A stretch of DNA of 64,000 nucleotides, from the NCBI GenBank assembly GCA_022447495.1, contig JAKVBH010000001.1:1-64000 (forward strand), read 5' to 3'. The notes under the pieces are model-generated. The model was given only the letters and a program-made list of their open reading frames with translations, did not search any database and was not told the origin of the DNA. Positions 62,184 to 64,000 of this stretch are shown one piece after another. Within the stretch, counting starts at the first letter, position 1. The number at the start of each line of letters is the position of its first letter. The DNA comes from Marinovum sp. (GTDB lineage Bacteria > Pseudomonadota > Alphaproteobacteria > Rhodobacterales > Rhodobacteraceae). The translations under genes and the position numbers were made by a program.

Positions 62184-63140
62184 CTACGCTTTGACCGCTG
62201 CCAGCTTCGTCTCGCGGGCCTCACGCAGACGCGCAAAGTCATCACCGGCGTGATAACTGGACCGGGTCAGTGGTGTTGCAGAGACCATCAAAAAACCCTT
62301 CCCAAACGCGGCCTTTTCATAAGAGGCAAATTCGTCCGGGTGAACAAAGCGATCCACACCGTGGTGCTTTGGCGTGGGCTGCAAATATTGACCGATTGTC
62401 AGGAAATCCACATCCGCCGCACGCATGTCATCCATCACTTGAAGAACCGCTTGCCTGTCTTCGCCCAGACCCACCATGATGCCAGATTTGGTAAAGATTG
62501 AAGGATCTAGTTCTTTCACGCGCTGCAACAGCCGAAGTGAGTGAAAGTACCGTGCTCCGGGGCGCACCGAGGGATACAGGCCCGGAACGGTTTCAAGGTT
62601 GTGGTTGAAGACGTCGGGCCGCGCATTGACGACGACCTCCAAAGCCTCTGATCCACATTTGATGAAATCGGGCGTGAGAATTTCGATCGTTGTATCTGGA
62701 GACCGGCGGCGGATGGCGCGGATTGTCATCGCAAAATGCTCTGCTCCGCCGTCTTTGAGATCGTCACGGTCGACCGAAGTCACAACAACATGATTAAGTC
62801 CCAGCTTTTGGACAGCATCGGCCACGCGTCCCGGCTCGAAAGGATCAAGCGTGTCCGGCCTACCTGTGGCGATGTTACAGAACGTGCAACCACGAGTGCA
62901 AATCTCGCCCATGATCATCATGGTTGCGTGCCCTTGGCTCCAACACTCGCCAGCGTTGGGACACCCGGCCTCTTCGCACACCGTCACCAGCTTATGCTCG
63001 CGCATGATGCTATGCGTCTTTTGGAAGCCTTCGCCCGTCGGCGCCTTGACCCGAATCCAAGAGGGTTTCTTGGGTTGTGGATTGTCTTTGCGATGCGCTT
63101 TTTCAGGATGGCGACCCTGAGGAATTTTGAGGTCCCGCAT
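62184..63140 (-). CDS. lipA: Lipoyl synthase
   Basis: '[40 protein letters not shown]' with both Fe-S cysteine motifs. Confidence 0.97.
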   Translation of the reverse strand: MRDLKIPQGRHPEKAHRKDNPQPKKPSWIRVKAPTGEGFQKTHSIMREHKLVTVCEEAGCPNAGECWSQGHATMMIMGEICTRGCTFCNIATGRPDTLDPFEPGRVADAVQKLGLNHVVVTSVDRDDLKDGGAEHFAMTIRAIRRRSPDTTIEILTPDFIKCGSEALEVVVNARPDVFNHNLETVPGLYPSVRPGARYFHSLRLLQRVKELDPSIFTKSGIMVGLGEDRQAVLQVMDDMRAADVDFLTIGQYLQPTPKHHGVDRFVHPDEFASYEKAAFGKGFLMVSATPLTRSSYHAGDDFARLREARETKLAAVKA

Positions 63141-63311
63141 TATTTTTTCCCCGCGAAGAACACGATGTCCCATGATGTATTCATACATGTCTGTGGCGGA
63201 TATTGCGAGTTTCGCATAGCTGTCATGCTATCGCGCATCCCAATCTGACGAGTAACGTCCGCTGCAGACGCAAGTACCCTGACCCGACATGGTGAATCTT
63301 GGATTTACGGA

Positions 63312-63476
63312 TCATGGCGCAGAGCGCGACATCACACGCGCCTCAACCGCAGCCAGGTTCCGTTTGACCCGCCGCGACCGGACGATTGACGCCCAGCAAA
63401 TGGCCACCAAAAGCGCCAGTGAGACGCCATAGGCAGACAGGACGTAGGTTGCATAGCTGCCTAGATCAACATTCAT
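63312..63476 (-). CDS. ccmD: Heme exporter protein CcmD
   Basis: 54-aa ORF not in the supplied track: MNVDLGSYATYVLSAYGVSLALLVAICWASIVRSRRVKRNLAAVEARVMSRSAP; ATGA overlap with the ccmC stop. Confidence 0.85.
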   Translation of the reverse strand: MNVDLGSYATYVLSAYGVSLALLVAICWASIVRSRRVKRNLAAVEARVMSRSAP

Positions 63477-64000
63477 TCTGCCAAACGCTCCCGCATTTCT
63501 AGCGCGTGCATCCGTCGCGCGCGAATTTCAGTTTGTGTACGGACTAACACCAAAACCAGAAACAACAAGGTGAAGCCCGCCAAGCTCAGGAGCAGTGGAT
63601 ACCAAAAGACATCAGAGATATTTTCCTTTTTGTCCATGGAAAGCGTCGCCCCTTGGTGCAGGCCTTGGTTCCAGAAGATAACCGCGTAACGCGACAAAAA
63701 CGCGAATACCGATCCCACGAGGCACAGCACCGCAGTCAAATCGGCCGCTGTGTCTGGGTTTTCAACCGCTTGCCATAACGCGAAATAGCCCAGGTAAAAC
63801 AGAAATAGGATCAAGAACGATGTCAGGCGCGGATCCCAAACCCACCATGTGCCCCACATTGGTTGACCCCAAAGGGCGCCGGTGACCAGAGCAATCAGGG
63901 TCATAACGATCCCGACCGGTGCTGCAGCCCGTGCCGCAAGTGCGGACACATGGTGACGCCGTACAATCCAGATGAGCGAAGCCACAAGCATCATCAGCCA
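63473..64000 (-). CDS. ccmC: Heme exporter/cytochrome c biogenesis protein CcmC (5' end beyond window)
   Basis: 'GALWGQPMWGTWWVWDPRLTSFLILFLFYLGYFAL' WWD motif. Confidence 0.93.
   Translation of the reverse strand, partial: WLMMLVASLIWIVRRHHVSALAARAAAPVGIVMTLIALVTGALWGQPMWGTWWVWDPRLTSFLILFLFYLGYFALWQAVENPDTAADLTAVLCLVGSVFAFLSRYAVIFWNQGLHQGATLSMDKKENISDVFWYPLLLSLAGFTLLFLVLVLVRTQTEIRARRMHALEMRERLAE

Noticed and set aside
63175-63188. ATGTAT-TC-ATACAT dyad upstream of lipA
   Set aside because: Short AT-rich palindrome with a single copy; could occur by chance and no regulator is suggested.

Overview
This 64 kb window is chromosomal DNA from an alphaproteobacterium, most likely the Roseobacter group of Rhodobacteraceae (inferred from gene content and protein style). 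Most of it is well-ordered core metabolism and regulation: glnE, a valine-catabolism trio (acyl-CoA dehydrogenase, 3-hydroxyisobutyryl-CoA hydrolase-like, mmsB), uvrA, a divergent alpha-glucoside (agl) uptake locus with a LacI-type regulator, GH1 glucosidase and glucokinase, gmk/yicC, a class II DAHP synthase, sspB, fumC, fbaB, a P450 plus membrane alpha/beta-hydrolase pair, penicillin acylase, dusB-ntrB-ntrC-ntrY-ntrX, pgpA/cinA, hpt, lipA and ccmCD. There is a permuted two-piece tmRNA gene with a readable tag, ANDNRAPVALAA. I saw no CRISPR array, prophage, transposase or canonical defence system. The most notable signals are lesions in otherwise readable genes. (1) A cysteine-synthase-like gene changes frame by -1 exactly at an in-phase A AAA AAG heptamer. 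(2) A rhodanese/chromate-resistance-like gene is broken by a perfect 20-bp tandem duplication. (3) An MmgE/PrpD gene has a premature in-frame TAG followed by 53 further sense codons. Lesions 1 and 2 flank the tmRNA gene. Other notable features are a repeated 19-bp dyad, a perfect LacI-type operator, a hairpin between aglE and aglF, a choice-of-anchor/Hint protein, a tandem SnoaL-like pair, and a possible binding-protein partner for a hybrid kinase. All family calls come from reading motifs without database searches.
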